Shown here: in pieces, positions 36,122 through 45,481 of the stretch | Numbering within the stretch: position 1 is the stretch's first letter | Layout: every line of letters starts with the position of its first letter | Origin: Mycobacterium pseudokansasii | GTDB lineage: Bacteria > Actinomycetota > Actinomycetes > Mycobacteriales > Mycobacteriaceae | NCBI RefSeq assembly: GCF_900566075.1 | Contig: NZ_UPHU01000001.1 | Coordinates: 1,674,001-1,738,000 of the forward strand | Reading direction: 5' to 3' | DNA: 64,000 nucleotides | Made by a program: the position numbers and the translations under genes | The notes under the pieces: model-generated | What the model saw: the letters and a program-made list of their open reading frames with translations, nothing else | The model's database searches: none | Told to the model about the DNA's origin: nothing

Positions 36122-37393
36122 TCAGGCGGCGTGTCGAGCGAGCGCGATGCCGATGCGGACCTCGACGTCGCTGACCGTGATCGGTGGTATCCGCGGTGGG
36201 GCACCGGACCGGTATCGCTTACCCGTCGGCGTGGTGAATTCGGCTGTGTGCGTGTGGTTTTCGTCGCTTGTCGTCACCTGCCAGCCAGGGGCTTGCTTGG
36301 CGTAGTTGCAGCGCTCGCAGGAGCCGAGCCCGTTATTCGCGGTAGTCGCACCGCCTTCGGCCCATGGCCGGGCATGGTCGCGGTGTCGGATCGGCGCGTC
36401 GCAGTAGGGCGTTCGGCACCGCTGATCCCGCAACTCGATGAAGGCGGCCAGCCCGCGAGGAAACCGCCGCGCGCGTGACTCCATAGCGACCAGCGCTCCG
36501 CTCCGCGGATGGGCATAAAGCCTGCGCAGCGTTGCCCGTGAGCGCGGATCAGCGACGGTGTCGGCGACCATCGCGCGGGCCACAGCCGCAGGGATGGGGC
36601 CATAGCCGCAGACATCCGCCGGTGCGCTGTCGGAGCCGAGCAGCGTCTCGTCGGACAGGACTAGGTTGACCGCGATCGGCGTCGGGACCGTCGCGGCCCG
36701 GCCGGTGACCCGCTCGACCAGGGTGTCTGCCATGACCTGTCCGCGTGGGCGCTCGTCGCAGCAAACGTCAGCTTCACGGCGCAGCGCCGCATACACCGAC
36801 ACGCCCTGGGCTACCGGGAGCAGCGCGGTCACATACGACATGGTGTCGGGTGCGGGTCGGATGGTGACCGTGCGTTCCTCGGCAGCCTTGGCCGCCCGAT
36901 CGACGACGGCATGCGGGTCCAGCCGGTAGGCGATCGCCTTGGCGGCCGCGGCCACCCGCGCATCGCCCAGCCCATCGAGGTTCGCCGGGTCACCACACAA
37001 CTCGGCGTCCAGCGTGCGCCGATCCGCCACGTCCAGACAGGCGCTTTCCCGCACGATCAGGGTGGCCCGCCATTCCGACAGAGCTCCGGATTCGAGCGCG
37101 GCGAGTGTGTGCGGCATCTCGTACACCAGAGCCTTCGCAAAGCCCAGATGCCGCGCGCCGCGGGCCGGTGAGTCTCGCCGCGCCAGCGCAACCTCGTTGG
37201 CCACGCCACGTCCGCGCCGGTCGGCGGGCATGCCGGCGGCAGCTTCGGCGGCCCGGCGTGCCGTGTCCAGGGCGGCCGCCGCTCGAGCCTGGCCCGCAGC
37301 GGCCGCCGATTTGACTCTCTCCAGCTCGGCGATGCGCTCAATCAAGGTCGCTTGGTCGGCGCGAGGGTCGATCGCCATCGTCGATTCGAACAC
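36122..37393 (-). CDS. 13E12-type HNH endonuclease (DUF222)
   Basis: 423-aa protein with an N-terminal DUF222 helical domain and C-terminal HNH motif: CRTPYCDAPIRHRDHARPWAEGG, TTANNGLGSCERCNYAK. This 13E12 repeat family is abundant in mycobacteria and thought mobile. Upstream, TAGTAT at 37401-37406 (minus strand) is a good -10, and seven bases later comes a GTG at 37393, a leaderless start arrangement. A perfect LexA box spans the predicted transcription start. DNA-damage induction is therefore likely. An ATG at 37378 is the alternative start. Confidence 0.85.
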   Translation of the reverse strand: MFESTMAIDPRADQATLIERIAELERVKSAAAAGQARAAAALDTARRAAEAAAGMPADRRGRGVANEVALARRDSPARGARHLGFAKALVYEMPHTLAALESGALSEWRATLIVRESACLDVADRRTLDAELCGDPANLDGLGDARVAAAAKAIAYRLDPHAVVDRAAKAAEERTVTIRPAPDTMSYVTALLPVAQGVSVYAALRREADVCCDERPRGQVMADTLVERVTGRAATVPTPIAVNLVLSDETLLGSDSAPADVCGYGPIPAAVARAMVADTVADPRSRATLRRLYAHPRSGALVAMESRARRFPRGLAAFIELRDQRCRTPYCDAPIRHRDHARPWAEGGATTANNGLGSCERCNYAKQAPGWQVTTSDENHTHTAEFTTPTGKRYRSGAPPRIPPITVSDVEVRIGIALARHAA

Positions 37394-37401
37394 ATGTTCG
37401 A
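37386..37401. promoter_or_regulatory. LexA (SOS) box
   Basis: TCGAAC-ACAT-GTTCGA, a perfect match to the mycobacterial SOS box TCGAAC-N4-GTTCGA, directly against the -10 hexamer of the HNH gene. LexA bound here would block initiation; RecA-dependent cleavage would release it. Confidence 0.9.
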
Positions 37402-37545
37402 TACTAGCACGGCCCACTGACACTGCTGACGTTCACCCGGACGTGATCGACATCGAGACGCCGCAGCTGCCCCCAACTGAGAAGTTCCGGCGTAGCGTTG
37501 GACCTGCTGACATCGGTGCTGATGACGCTCACCGGGAGGCTGATC

Positions 37546-37914
37546 ATGAGGCCTGCACAGACGTTTGCGGTACCGCTGGTGGGCCTGGCTCTGCTGACCT
37601 GCCCGGTGGCCTTCCCCATGACCGACGCGGTGGCCCAAGCCGATCCGCTCAGCACCGAGGATTCCTACTACACCAAGTGGCTCTCCGAGAGCGGGGTGAA
37701 CTACCAGGGCCGGGTCTCGCTGCAGACGATGATCGCCGAGGCCCACAGCACCTGCGCGATGCTCGACCAGAGCCCCACCCCGCAGACGTACCAGGCGACG
37801 GTCAACAGACTCGTCGGCGGACCCGGAAACTTCACCCAGCAGGAGGCGAAGTCGACGGTGCTCGCCGCCGTCAACAGCTACTGCAGCCAGCACAGCAATC
37901 TGCTCTATCACTGA
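37546..37914 (+). CDS. exported DUF732 protein
   Basis: 122-aa secreted protein from the ATG at 37546, which follows GGGAGG by six bases. Signal peptide to about residue 32 (MRPAQTFAVPLVGLALL, ending AVAQA). The mature part is DUF732-like: YYTKWLSESGVNYQG, AHSTCAMLDQ, a C-terminal AVNSYCSQH; two cysteines likely pair. Function unknown. It ends five bases before the DUF488 gene. Confidence 0.8.
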   Translation: MRPAQTFAVPLVGLALLTCPVAFPMTDAVAQADPLSTEDSYYTKWLSESGVNYQGRVSLQTMIAEAHSTCAMLDQSPTPQTYQATVNRLVGGPGNFTQQEAKSTVLAAVNSYCSQHSNLLYH

Positions 37915-37918
37915 CGCC

Positions 37919-38275
37919 ATGGTCGCCAAGCGCCAGGTGCGAGTAACGCGGATCTACGAGGACCCCGGTCCCGACGACGGCCAACGCATCCTGGTCGACG
38001 GCATCTGGCCGCGGGGTATCCGCAAAGACGACCCGCGGGTCGGCATGTGGCGCAAGGACGTCGCCCCGTCGAAGGAACTGCGTGACTGGTATCACCACCG
38101 GCGGGAGCGCTTCGACGAGTTCGAGGCGCGCTACCAAGCAGAGCTGTCGGGCAGCCCGGCGGTCGCGGAATTGCGGAAGCTCGCCAAGAGCGGGCCCATC
38201 ACTCTGGTCACCGCGACTCGCGAAGTCGACGGCAGTCACGCAGCTGTCTTGGCGAAGCTGCTCAAGGGCAGCTGA
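37919..38275 (+). CDS. DUF488 family protein
   Basis: 118-aa soluble protein typical of DUF488: RILVDGIWPRGIRKDD, WRKDVAPSKELRDWYHHR and LVTATREVDGSHAAVL. Function is not established. Starts with ATG at 37919, close to the stop of the DUF732 gene. It is followed by an LLM gene with 21 bp between, an order I recall from M. tuberculosis Rv3072c-Rv3073c. Confidence 0.88.
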   Translation: MVAKRQVRVTRIYEDPGPDDGQRILVDGIWPRGIRKDDPRVGMWRKDVAPSKELRDWYHHRRERFDEFEARYQAELSGSPAVAELRKLAKSGPITLVTATREVDGSHAAVLAKLLKGS

Positions 38276-38296
38276 GCCGCATGAGACGATCGTCGG

Positions 38297-39190
38297 ATGC
38301 GGCTGGGATTGCACGCGCTGGGAATCGGTTCCGGCGCTGACCGGACGGTGATCGACGCCGTCGCATCCGCGGCCGACAACGCCGGTTTCGCCACCTTGTG
38401 GGCCGGCGAACATGTCGTGATGGTGGACCGGCCCGCGTCCCGGTATCCCTATTCCGACGACGGCGTGATCGCCGTTGCGGCCCAGGCGGATTGGCTGGAC
38501 CCGACGATCGCGCTGGCGTTCGCCGCCGCCGCCTCGTCGCGGATCGCGGTCGCGACCGGAGTATTGCTGCTGCCCGAACACAACCCGGTCGTGGTGGCCA
38601 AACAGGCGGCGAGCCTGGATCGGCTGAGCGGTGGCCGGCTGATACTCGGCGTCGGCGTCGGATGGTTGAAAGAGGAGTTCGAAGCGCTCGGGGTACCCTT
38701 CGAGCGGCGCGCGGCGCGCACCGCCGAATACGTCGCCGCCATGCGCACGTTGTGGCGCGACGATGTCGCGTCGTTCGGCGGAGACTTCGTTGCGTTCGAC
38801 TGCGTCCGGGTCAACCCCAAGCCGGTCCGCGAGCGCCGCATCCCGATCGTGGTCGGGGGCAACAGCGACGCCGCGATGCGGCGAGTCGCGGCCTGGGCGG
38901 ACGGCTGGTACGGGTTCAACCTTGACGGTATTGACGCGGTGCGCGAACGGGTCGCCACGCTCGAGCAGCTGTGCGCCGAGTCGGATCGCGACCGCGGTGA
39001 GCTGTCACTGGCCGTGGCGCTGCGCAGCCCCCACATCGGCGACGTCGAGACCCTGGCCGAACTGGGCGTGGACGAGCTGGTGCTGGTCCAGGCGCCGCCG
39101 GCGGAGGCGGGCGCGGTAGCCGACTGGGTTTCGGCGCTGGCCGACAAATGGCTGTCCACAACCGATGCGGTAGGTAGGCTGGCACGTTGA
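38297..39190 (+). CDS. F420-dependent LLM-class oxidoreductase
   Basis: 297-aa luciferase-like protein: LHALGIGSGADRTVI, FATLWAGEHVVMVDRPASRYPYS, ATGVLLLPEHNPVVVAKQ, GGRLILGVGVGWLKEEFEALGVPF. Family members use F420H2 or F420 on unknown substrates. One base separates its stop from the MbtK-like ATG, so the two are probably translated together. Confidence 0.87.
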   Translation: MRLGLHALGIGSGADRTVIDAVASAADNAGFATLWAGEHVVMVDRPASRYPYSDDGVIAVAAQADWLDPTIALAFAAAASSRIAVATGVLLLPEHNPVVVAKQAASLDRLSGGRLILGVGVGWLKEEFEALGVPFERRAARTAEYVAAMRTLWRDDVASFGGDFVAFDCVRVNPKPVRERRIPIVVGGNSDAAMRRVAAWADGWYGFNLDGIDAVRERVATLEQLCAESDRDRGELSLAVALRSPHIGDVETLAELGVDELVLVQAPPAEAGAVADWVSALADKWLSTTDAVGRLAR

Positions 39191-39191
39191 C

Positions 39192-39815
39192 ATGACTGAA
39201 GCCGACGCGCTTTTCCCGCGCCAACTGAGCGATCTCACCGACGAGGTCCGCGACGTCCCGCCGCCGCCCACGCCGGCGGTGCCCTCGCCCTACGCGTTCC
39301 GGCTGGCCGATCCGGATACCGACGCGGAGATGATCGCCGAGTGGATGAGCAGGCCGCACCTGGCCAGAGCGTGGGAATGTGTGTGGCCGGCGTCGCGATG
39401 GCAGCGGTACTTGCGGGCCCAACTCGACGGCAACTACTCGCGGCCGTTCGTCGGTAGCCTGGATGGCCAATATCATGGGTACCTCGAATTATACAGGGCT
39501 GCAAAAGATTTGATCTCGACGCTGTACGAGTCTGATCCCTACGATCTGGGGATCCACGCCGCCACCGCAGATCCGAACATCATCACCCTGGGTGTGGCCC
39601 AGCTCCTGCTGCCGCACTTCGTGGCCAGCGTGCTCAATGCCGAACCACAGTGTCGCCGAATCATTTTCGACCCGGACTATCGAAGCAAAGGGATACGCCA
39701 CTTCTGTCACAACGGTGGTTGCGTCTTCCTCGGCGAACACGAACTGGCGGATCGGCGCGTGGCCCTCTACGTGCTGCCGCGTACGCTCGACGACGTGCCG
39801 GCCCTGCGGCAGTGA
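39192..39815 (+). CDS. mbtK: MbtK-like lysine N-acyltransferase (GNAT)
   Basis: 207-aa GNAT enzyme resembling Rv1347c (MbtK), which puts the fatty acyl chain on the hydroxylysine of mycobactin. Shared stretches: DAEMIAEWMSRPHLARAWE, WPASRWQRYLRAQL, GYLELYRAAKDLISTLYESDPYDLGIHAA, CRRIIFDPDYR, CVFLGEHELADRRVALY. His and Asp of the family active site (DLGIHAA, DPD) are present. It is not next to other siderophore genes here, but beside an LLM enzyme. A related acyl-lysine function is possible instead of mycobactin itself. Confidence 0.82.
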   Translation: MTEADALFPRQLSDLTDEVRDVPPPPTPAVPSPYAFRLADPDTDAEMIAEWMSRPHLARAWECVWPASRWQRYLRAQLDGNYSRPFVGSLDGQYHGYLELYRAAKDLISTLYESDPYDLGIHAATADPNIITLGVAQLLLPHFVASVLNAEPQCRRIIFDPDYRSKGIRHFCHNGGCVFLGEHELADRRVALYVLPRTLDDVPALRQ

Positions 39816-39820
39816 CGGAG

Positions 39821-40915
39821 TCAGTAGTCGTATTGTGCGAGCGGCGTTTCCGCCCTGCCTGCTGACCCGGTCAAGGACACCGCCGCAGGGACCATTTCAC
39901 TGGTGACCAGTCCGTGGCGGGCGGTCAGCTCGTCGACGATACCGAAGCTGCGGGCGATGGCCTCCGGCGTATCGACGATGATGGTGGTCACCGGCACTTT
40001 ACGCGCGAGCTGAAAAAGCTTGTCCCCGTGCGGTTTATGGTCTCCGTGAAAACCCCAGACACCACGCAGGGCAGTCGCGCCCCGCGCCGCCTGCGACTGC
40101 ATCAGCCGGTACACCAGCGCGCGGTGAATCGGCAGGCCCTCATGGTGGGTCGCCTCGGCGGTGTGCACCATCAGCTTCTGCCACAGGTTGCGTCCCTGGT
40201 CGTCGGTGGGCGGCAGCTGTTGTGGGCGGCCCAATAGCTCGCCGTCGCGTTTGCACAGCCTCACCCGTTCGATGGTCAGCAACGGGTTGGGCACGAGGCC
40301 GGTGAGGTCGGTAGCGGCGGCCGAGACCTGCGGAACCGAACCGATGGCGATGATCATCAACGGAACATTGACGTTGCGGCCGAAGAAGCGCGCCCGGAAG
40401 CGTTCGCCGTATGCCGTGCCGTCGACACCGAGAAGCACTGTGGCTCCGGCGAATCCGTGCCGATACAGCAGTTCGCAGACGGCGTAACCGGCAGCGGTTC
40501 CGCCGACCCGCACCTGACGGCCTACGTAGACGGTGAGCTTGGCGGCATCGCCGTTTCGGCTTTCCAGCTCGCCCAGTGCATCGGCGCCGCTATGTCGGGT
40601 GACCAGCCGGGCGCGTTCCAGCGTCACCAAGCCGCGGTCGGTTATCGCCGTCACCTCGTCGACCAGACTGCGGATTTTCGAGGCGATGTCGACGGCGACG
40701 ATGGTGACCGGAGGATCCTCGGACAAGCTCAGCGTTCGGTCGCAGCGCAGCTCGTGCTTGGGTCCAAAGCCCGTGGTACCGCGCATCATCACGCTCGTCG
40801 CGACGCCGTGCTCGCCGAACAGATCCAGCATCGCGTCGGCCAGAAACCCATTGGTGCCGACCGCGCGTTGCCGCTCGCCGAAGTAGGCGGTCAACTTCAG
40901 GCTTTGCTCACTCAT
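39821..40915 (-). CDS. double DUF190 protein
   Basis: 364-aa protein with two DUF190 domains (KLTAYFGERQRAVGTNGFLADAMLDLFGEHGVATSVMMRG, shown in part, and KLTVYVGRQVRVGGTAAGYAVCELLYRHGFAGATVLLG) plus a C-terminal third ferredoxin-like segment. DUF190 is PII-like and is often found next to CrcB/Fluc genes, so a sensory or gating role in fluoride export is plausible. ATG 40915 overlaps the crcB stop (ATGA). Third gene of the crcB-crcB-DUF190 operon. Confidence 0.88.
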   Translation of the reverse strand: MSEQSLKLTAYFGERQRAVGTNGFLADAMLDLFGEHGVATSVMMRGTTGFGPKHELRCDRTLSLSEDPPVTIVAVDIASKIRSLVDEVTAITDRGLVTLERARLVTRHSGADALGELESRNGDAAKLTVYVGRQVRVGGTAAGYAVCELLYRHGFAGATVLLGVDGTAYGERFRARFFGRNVNVPLMIIAIGSVPQVSAAATDLTGLVPNPLLTIERVRLCKRDGELLGRPQQLPPTDDQGRNLWQKLMVHTAEATHHEGLPIHRALVYRLMQSQAARGATALRGVWGFHGDHKPHGDKLFQLARKVPVTTIIVDTPEAIARSFGIVDELTARHGLVTSEMVPAAVSLTGSAGRAETPLAQYDY

Positions 40916-41280
40916 ATCTGCTCCGCGATCCATTGGCCCAGCAGCGCTGCGGTCAGTCCGAGTATGACGCTGACGGTGATATTGGCCAATGCCGCACGCA
41001 GCTGGCGGTCCTCGCTGAGTCGTTGGGTTTCCAGCATCCAGGTGGAGAAGGTGGTGTAGGCGCCGATGAATGCGGTGCCGGCCAGCAGCGCAACGTCTTT
41101 GGGTAACGTCAGGCCGCCGAGAAACCCCAGCAGTGCGGCACCGCCGATGTTCACCGCCAGCGTGCCGTAGGGAAATGCCCGGGCCGTCCGGCGTGCGACG
41201 GCGCGGTCCACCAGGAAACGCGACACCGACCCGATGCCCCCGATGACCATCACGCCAAGCCAGACGGCGACCGTGATCAT
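40912..41280 (-). CDS. crcB: CrcB/Fluc fluoride channel subunit
   Basis: 122-aa four-helix membrane protein of the Fluc family: [40 protein letters not shown] and [16 protein letters not shown] are hallmark segments (the N of VNxxG and the TFST box line the fluoride pore). Acts as part of a dual-topology or heterodimeric channel exporting fluoride. Overlaps both neighbours with ATGA junctions. Confidence 0.92.
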   Translation of the reverse strand: MITVAVWLGVMVIGGIGSVSRFLVDRAVARRTARAFPYGTLAVNIGGAALLGFLGGLTLPKDVALLAGTAFIGAYTTFSTWMLETQRLSEDRQLRAALANITVSVILGLTAALLGQWIAEQI

Positions 41281-41675
41281 CCGCGCACCCGCACCCGGCG
41301 CACCACGACCGTGGCCAGCTGCACCGCCAGCAATCCGAGCACGATGCTGACGACGGTGTAGGCGACGGCCAGGACCCAATGGCCGTGTTCGAGCATCCTG
41401 ACCGTCTCGACCTGCATCGTCGAGAATGTGGTCAGGCCACCGCACAAACCGGTGCCCAGCAGCGGACGCCGATAGCTGGACAACGGCAGCCGCTCCAGCA
41501 GCCGGGTGGTGAAGTAACCCACCAGGAATGCGCCGATGATATTGACGGTGAAGGTCGGCCATGGCCATCTGGCCGGGTCGGGGGCCGCGAGCGTGGCCAA
41601 CGCCGCACGTGCCAGTGCGCCGAGCGCTCCGCCGGCGAAAATCGCGGCCAATTCCCGGTAGTCGTGGCGTGCCAC
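41277..41675 (-). CDS. crcB: CrcB/Fluc fluoride channel subunit
   Basis: 132-aa partner of the next crc[39 protein letters not shown] and [20 protein letters not shown] are the family motifs. Starts with GTG at 41675 after GGAAGGA. Two different subunits in tandem suggest a heterodimer with opposite topologies. No fluoride riboswitch was recognised in the 91-bp divergent gap to pgmA. Confidence 0.92.
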   Translation of the reverse strand: MARHDYRELAAIFAGGALGALARAALATLAAPDPARWPWPTFTVNIIGAFLVGYFTTRLLERLPLSSYRRPLLGTGLCGGLTTFSTMQVETVRMLEHGHWVLAVAYTVVSIVLGLLAVQLATVVVRRVRVRG

Positions 41676-41766
41676 TGGTCGAGTCCTTCCGGTGTGCCAA
41701 TGGTGCGCTTCGCAGCGTAAAGCCTGGCAGTCCGCGGGCAATGGCGCTATGGGCAGAATTGGTGCC

Positions 41767-43413
<1,647 letters not shown>

Positions 43414-43478
43414 GTGTCGTGGCCTGGGACTTTGAACGGTTCCCGGCGGTGGTGTAGCTTCGATGGGCACGACATCTC

Positions 43479-43551
43479 GGGGCTATGGCGCAGCTGGTAG
43501 CGCACCACACTGGCAGTGTGGGGGTCAGGGGTTCGAGTCCCCTTAGCTCCA
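43479..43551 (+). tRNA. tRNA-Ala (anticodon GGC)
   Basis: 73-nt cloverleaf: acceptor GGGGCTA/TAGCTCC (one G-T pair), D-stem GCGC/GCGC, anticodon stem CCACA/TGTGG with loop CTGGCAG, so anticodon GGC (Ala, GCC codons), T-arm AGGGG-TTCGAGT-CCCCT, discriminator A. CCA is not encoded. Its 3' half is the attachment target of the mobile elements downstream, as copies of it recur at 47939, 48808 and 49727. A short antisense ORF containing GTRTPDP is an artefact of tRNA sequence. Confidence 0.97.
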
Positions 43552-43560
43552 CAGAGAAAC
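43528..43560. mobile_element. attachment-site copy A (tRNA 3' end)
   Basis: Starts GGGGTTCGAGTCCCCTTAGC inside the tRNA-Ala and runs to ACAGAGAAAC. It matches copy B at 47939-47971 in 31 of 33 positions. This is the intact target (attL side) of the island. Confidence 0.8.
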
Positions 43561-43818
43561 CGCAGGTCACGGCGTTTTGGCGTTTTTCCCGTCAACATCG
43601 CGGTCAACATCAGGCGTATTTTGCCTTTCGCGCCGCTCCCATCGAGGAAGTCGCAGATTGTGACTGGGGGTTCGCCGCGATGTGACTACTGGCGACGGCC
43701 GCATTCAACGCGATGGTCTTCCTCACCGAGTCCGAGTTCGCCGGTGAACGCCACCTTGTCGACATCAGCGACAACAACGCGGTCTGGTTTCTCACTCACC
43801 TGATTAAGGCGGTCCGGG

Positions 43819-44091
43819 CTACCCTCCCAGAACTTGTTGACAGGGGAGCGCGGCGTCGAGGTCGCGTGCGACGTCGTTGCGGTTCCCGAGGGCGATGAGG
43901 TCGATGTCCTCGCTCAGGTGTCCGTGCGGGAGGTATGCGCGTGCCGGGGCGGTCCCGCCGATGAAGTGGATCCGGTCACCGAAGTCGCGGCTGAGGAAGG
44001 CCAGCAGGTGGGAGATGAGGTGGTCGCGTTCGACTTGTTCGGTGGAGACTCCGAATTGTGTTGCTAACGAGTGGCGTTCGTCAGGATCCAT
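43819..44091 (-). pseudogene. AbiEii-type nucleotidyltransferase toxin, truncated
   Basis: 90-aa remnant of an AbiEii toxin. It has FIGGTAPARAYLPHGHLSEDIDLIAL, the nucleotidyltransferase GGTA...S-D-D/E motif, but full-length proteins have over 200 residues; here the frame ends PCQQVLGG just after the catalytic segment. The break lies next to the tRNA-proximal DNA (43560-43818), so a deletion probably removed the C-terminus. ATG overlaps the antitoxin stop by 11 bases. Confidence 0.8.
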
Positions 44092-44734
44092 AATCTATCC
44101 CAGCCCACTTCTCGGCGCGGCGCAGGGAGGCTAGCCGGCGCTGTTCGGTTGCGAGTGCCTGCAGGCGGTTCTTGTCGCTGCGCGCGTAGAGGGCCGCGGC
44201 CGCGGTAGGGATGTCGGTTTGGTCGTCACCGAGGGTTGGGCGGTGAGCCAGGTCGAGGACAGTCTGTTCGGGTGTTGTCACCAATGTCGGCCCCAGGTCG
44301 GTGCGGATCCGTTCGGCGTCTAGGCGGCTGGTGTCGCGTTGGACGAACCGCACGATCGCTGGCCGATCGCTCAGCGTGATGGGGCGGTGCTGGCGCGGTA
44401 CGGCCACGAGTGCGGTTGCCAGAGCGCGTGGGATGACTCCGTGCAGTCGTGCGGCGCTGAGGCCCATGACGACGATGTCGTCGTGGTGGTGAATTGTTGT
44501 GGCGATTCCCGCGGCGGCGGCCTCCAGGCTCGGAAGCCATTTGTGCCCCACCATGTTTTGCGGGACGACGACGTAGTAGCCGTCGGCGAGGCGGTGCAGG
44601 AGACCGTGATCGGCCAACCGAACCAGCTGGGTACGGGGATGGGCGTACACGGCGGCGGCGTCGCGTGGCCGGATGGTTTTCAGTGGGGTCTGTGCGAGGG
44701 CGGCCGGGATCGGGGTGCTGTGGTTTCGCGCCAC
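44081..44734 (-). CDS. AbiEi-type antitoxin
   Basis: 217-aa antitoxin/repressor of the AbiE phage abortive-infection system. N-terminal winged HTH (RPRDAAAVYAHPRTQLVRLADHGLLHRLADGYYVVV), then the AbiEi_4-type body (GLSAARLHGVIPRALATALVAVP, TTPEQTVLDLAH). GTG 44734 fits GAGGAG six bases upstream better than the ATG at 44755. It should bind the inverted repeat at 44758-44776. With the toxin truncated it may be an orphan. Confidence 0.85.
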   Translation of the reverse strand: MARNHSTPIPAALAQTPLKTIRPRDAAAVYAHPRTQLVRLADHGLLHRLADGYYVVVPQNMVGHKWLPSLEAAAAGIATTIHHHDDIVVMGLSAARLHGVIPRALATALVAVPRQHRPITLSDRPAIVRFVQRDTSRLDAERIRTDLGPTLVTTPEQTVLDLAHRPTLGDDQTDIPTAAAALYARSDKNRLQALATEQRRLASLRRAEKWAGIDYGS

Positions 44735-44757
44735 ATCCGCTCCTCGGGTATGCAAAT

Positions 44758-44776
44758 CGTACTTTTATAGAGTACG
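44758..44776. promoter_or_regulatory. AbiEi operator and promoter candidate
   Basis: CGTACT-TTTATAG-AGTACG, a perfect 6-bp inverted repeat with a 7-bp AT-rich spacer, about 24 bp upstream of the AbiEi start. On the minus strand the spacer reads TATAAA, a possible -10. AbiEi proteins bind inverted repeats to autoregulate. Confidence 0.65.
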
Positions 44777-44965
44777 AAATGCATAATAAAGCGCGTAAGG
44801 TCTGTTGCGGGTGCTGCTAGAGATTCCCCTCGCGGACGCCACGGCGGCGCTACCGGTGTTCGACACCACCGACATCGCCGAGATCCTCAACCAAGGCATC
44901 CGCCAAGTTGGAAGCGTGTTGACCACGTCAACAGCGCAGGCGACAGACTGCAACAGCTTCGCGCG

Positions 44966-45232
44966 GTGCTGCCGTGCGAGATCACGGTAACTGATCGCGC
45001 GCACCCATTGTACGGGGAACAGTTGCGAGCGTTGTCATTTCGTCGACGACAGGGCGTGCTGAGGCTGGTGGTCGTGCTGCCGGACGGCACGCCGGGCATG
45101 GTGGCGGCCGACGCGACGGATGTCTTCGGTAGCGACGCCGCCGTGTTGGCGGGGTTGGCGACGACGTTGTCGGTCGAGGGGGTTCGACGGTTGCGGTCCC
45201 GGCTGGCGCGTGACACGGGCGTGTCGTCGTGA
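44966..45232 (+). CDS. DUF5372-like protein of the recombinase module
   Basis: 88-aa protein similar to short DUF5372-type proteins encoded upstream of large serine recombinases: EITVTDRAHPLYGEQLRALSF and VLRLVVVLPDGTPGMVAADATDVF. The frame is open further upstream without a start, so the N-terminus is uncertain. Probable accessory protein of the element; function unknown. Confidence 0.55.
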   Translation: MLPCEITVTDRAHPLYGEQLRALSFRRRQGVLRLVVVLPDGTPGMVAADATDVFGSDAAVLAGLATTLSVEGVRRLRSRLARDTGVSS

Positions 45233-45265
45233 CCGGGTCCGACCAGTTACGGCCGGGATGGGCAA

Positions 45266-45310
45266 GGCTCACCTCACTGGATCCGCGCCAACGAGACCAG
45301 GAGGTGAGCC
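45266..45310 (+). promoter_or_regulatory. hairpin sequestering recombinase-operon RBS
   Basis: GGCTCACCTC (45266-45275) and GAGGTGAGCC (45301-45310) form a perfect 10-bp inverted repeat around a 25-base loop. The right arm contains the ribosome-binding site GGAGG and ends directly before the GTG at 45311. As RNA it would hide the start signal; as DNA it could be an operator. Either would keep recombinase expression low. Confidence 0.6.
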
Positions 45311-45481
45311 GTGCGAGGAGTCAGGATAGCGGCCGCGGTGCAACTGCGGCTGCCGTGGGAGCAGGAGCGTGTCGCCGGGAGCTGGGAGCAGCTGCCGGAA
45401 CCCACACGGGCGCAAGTGTTGTCGCTGCTGGCCCGGATGATCGCCAGGGGTGTGCTGGCCGAGGACGGCAGCGATGGCTGA
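45311..45481 (+). CDS. 56-aa protein coupled to recombinase
   Basis: MRGVRIAAAVQLRLPWEQE followed by a helix PEPTRAQVLSLLARMIARGVL. GTG start after GGAGG. Its TGA overlaps the recombinase ATG (ATGGCTGA), so the two are translationally coupled. Similar short ORFs accompany this recombinase type; function unknown. Confidence 0.6.
   Translation: MRGVRIAAAVQLRLPWEQERVAGSWEQLPEPTRAQVLSLLARMIARGVLAEDGSDG

Noticed and set aside
41676..41766. Possible fluoride riboswitch upstream of crcB
   Set aside because: The 91-bp divergent gap shows no recognisable crcB-motif core, so no riboswitch is claimed.
43713..43898. Plus-strand ORF MVFLTESEFAGERHLVDIS... beside the tRNA
   Set aside because: Coding-like for about 45 residues but with no recognised family and no start signal; possibly the end of a deleted island gene, too weak to list.
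44805..44990. Plus-strand ORF MRVLLEIPLADATAALPVF...
   Set aside because: No family, poor start context, and its end overlaps the better-supported DUF5372-like frame; may be a relic but cannot be supported as a gene.
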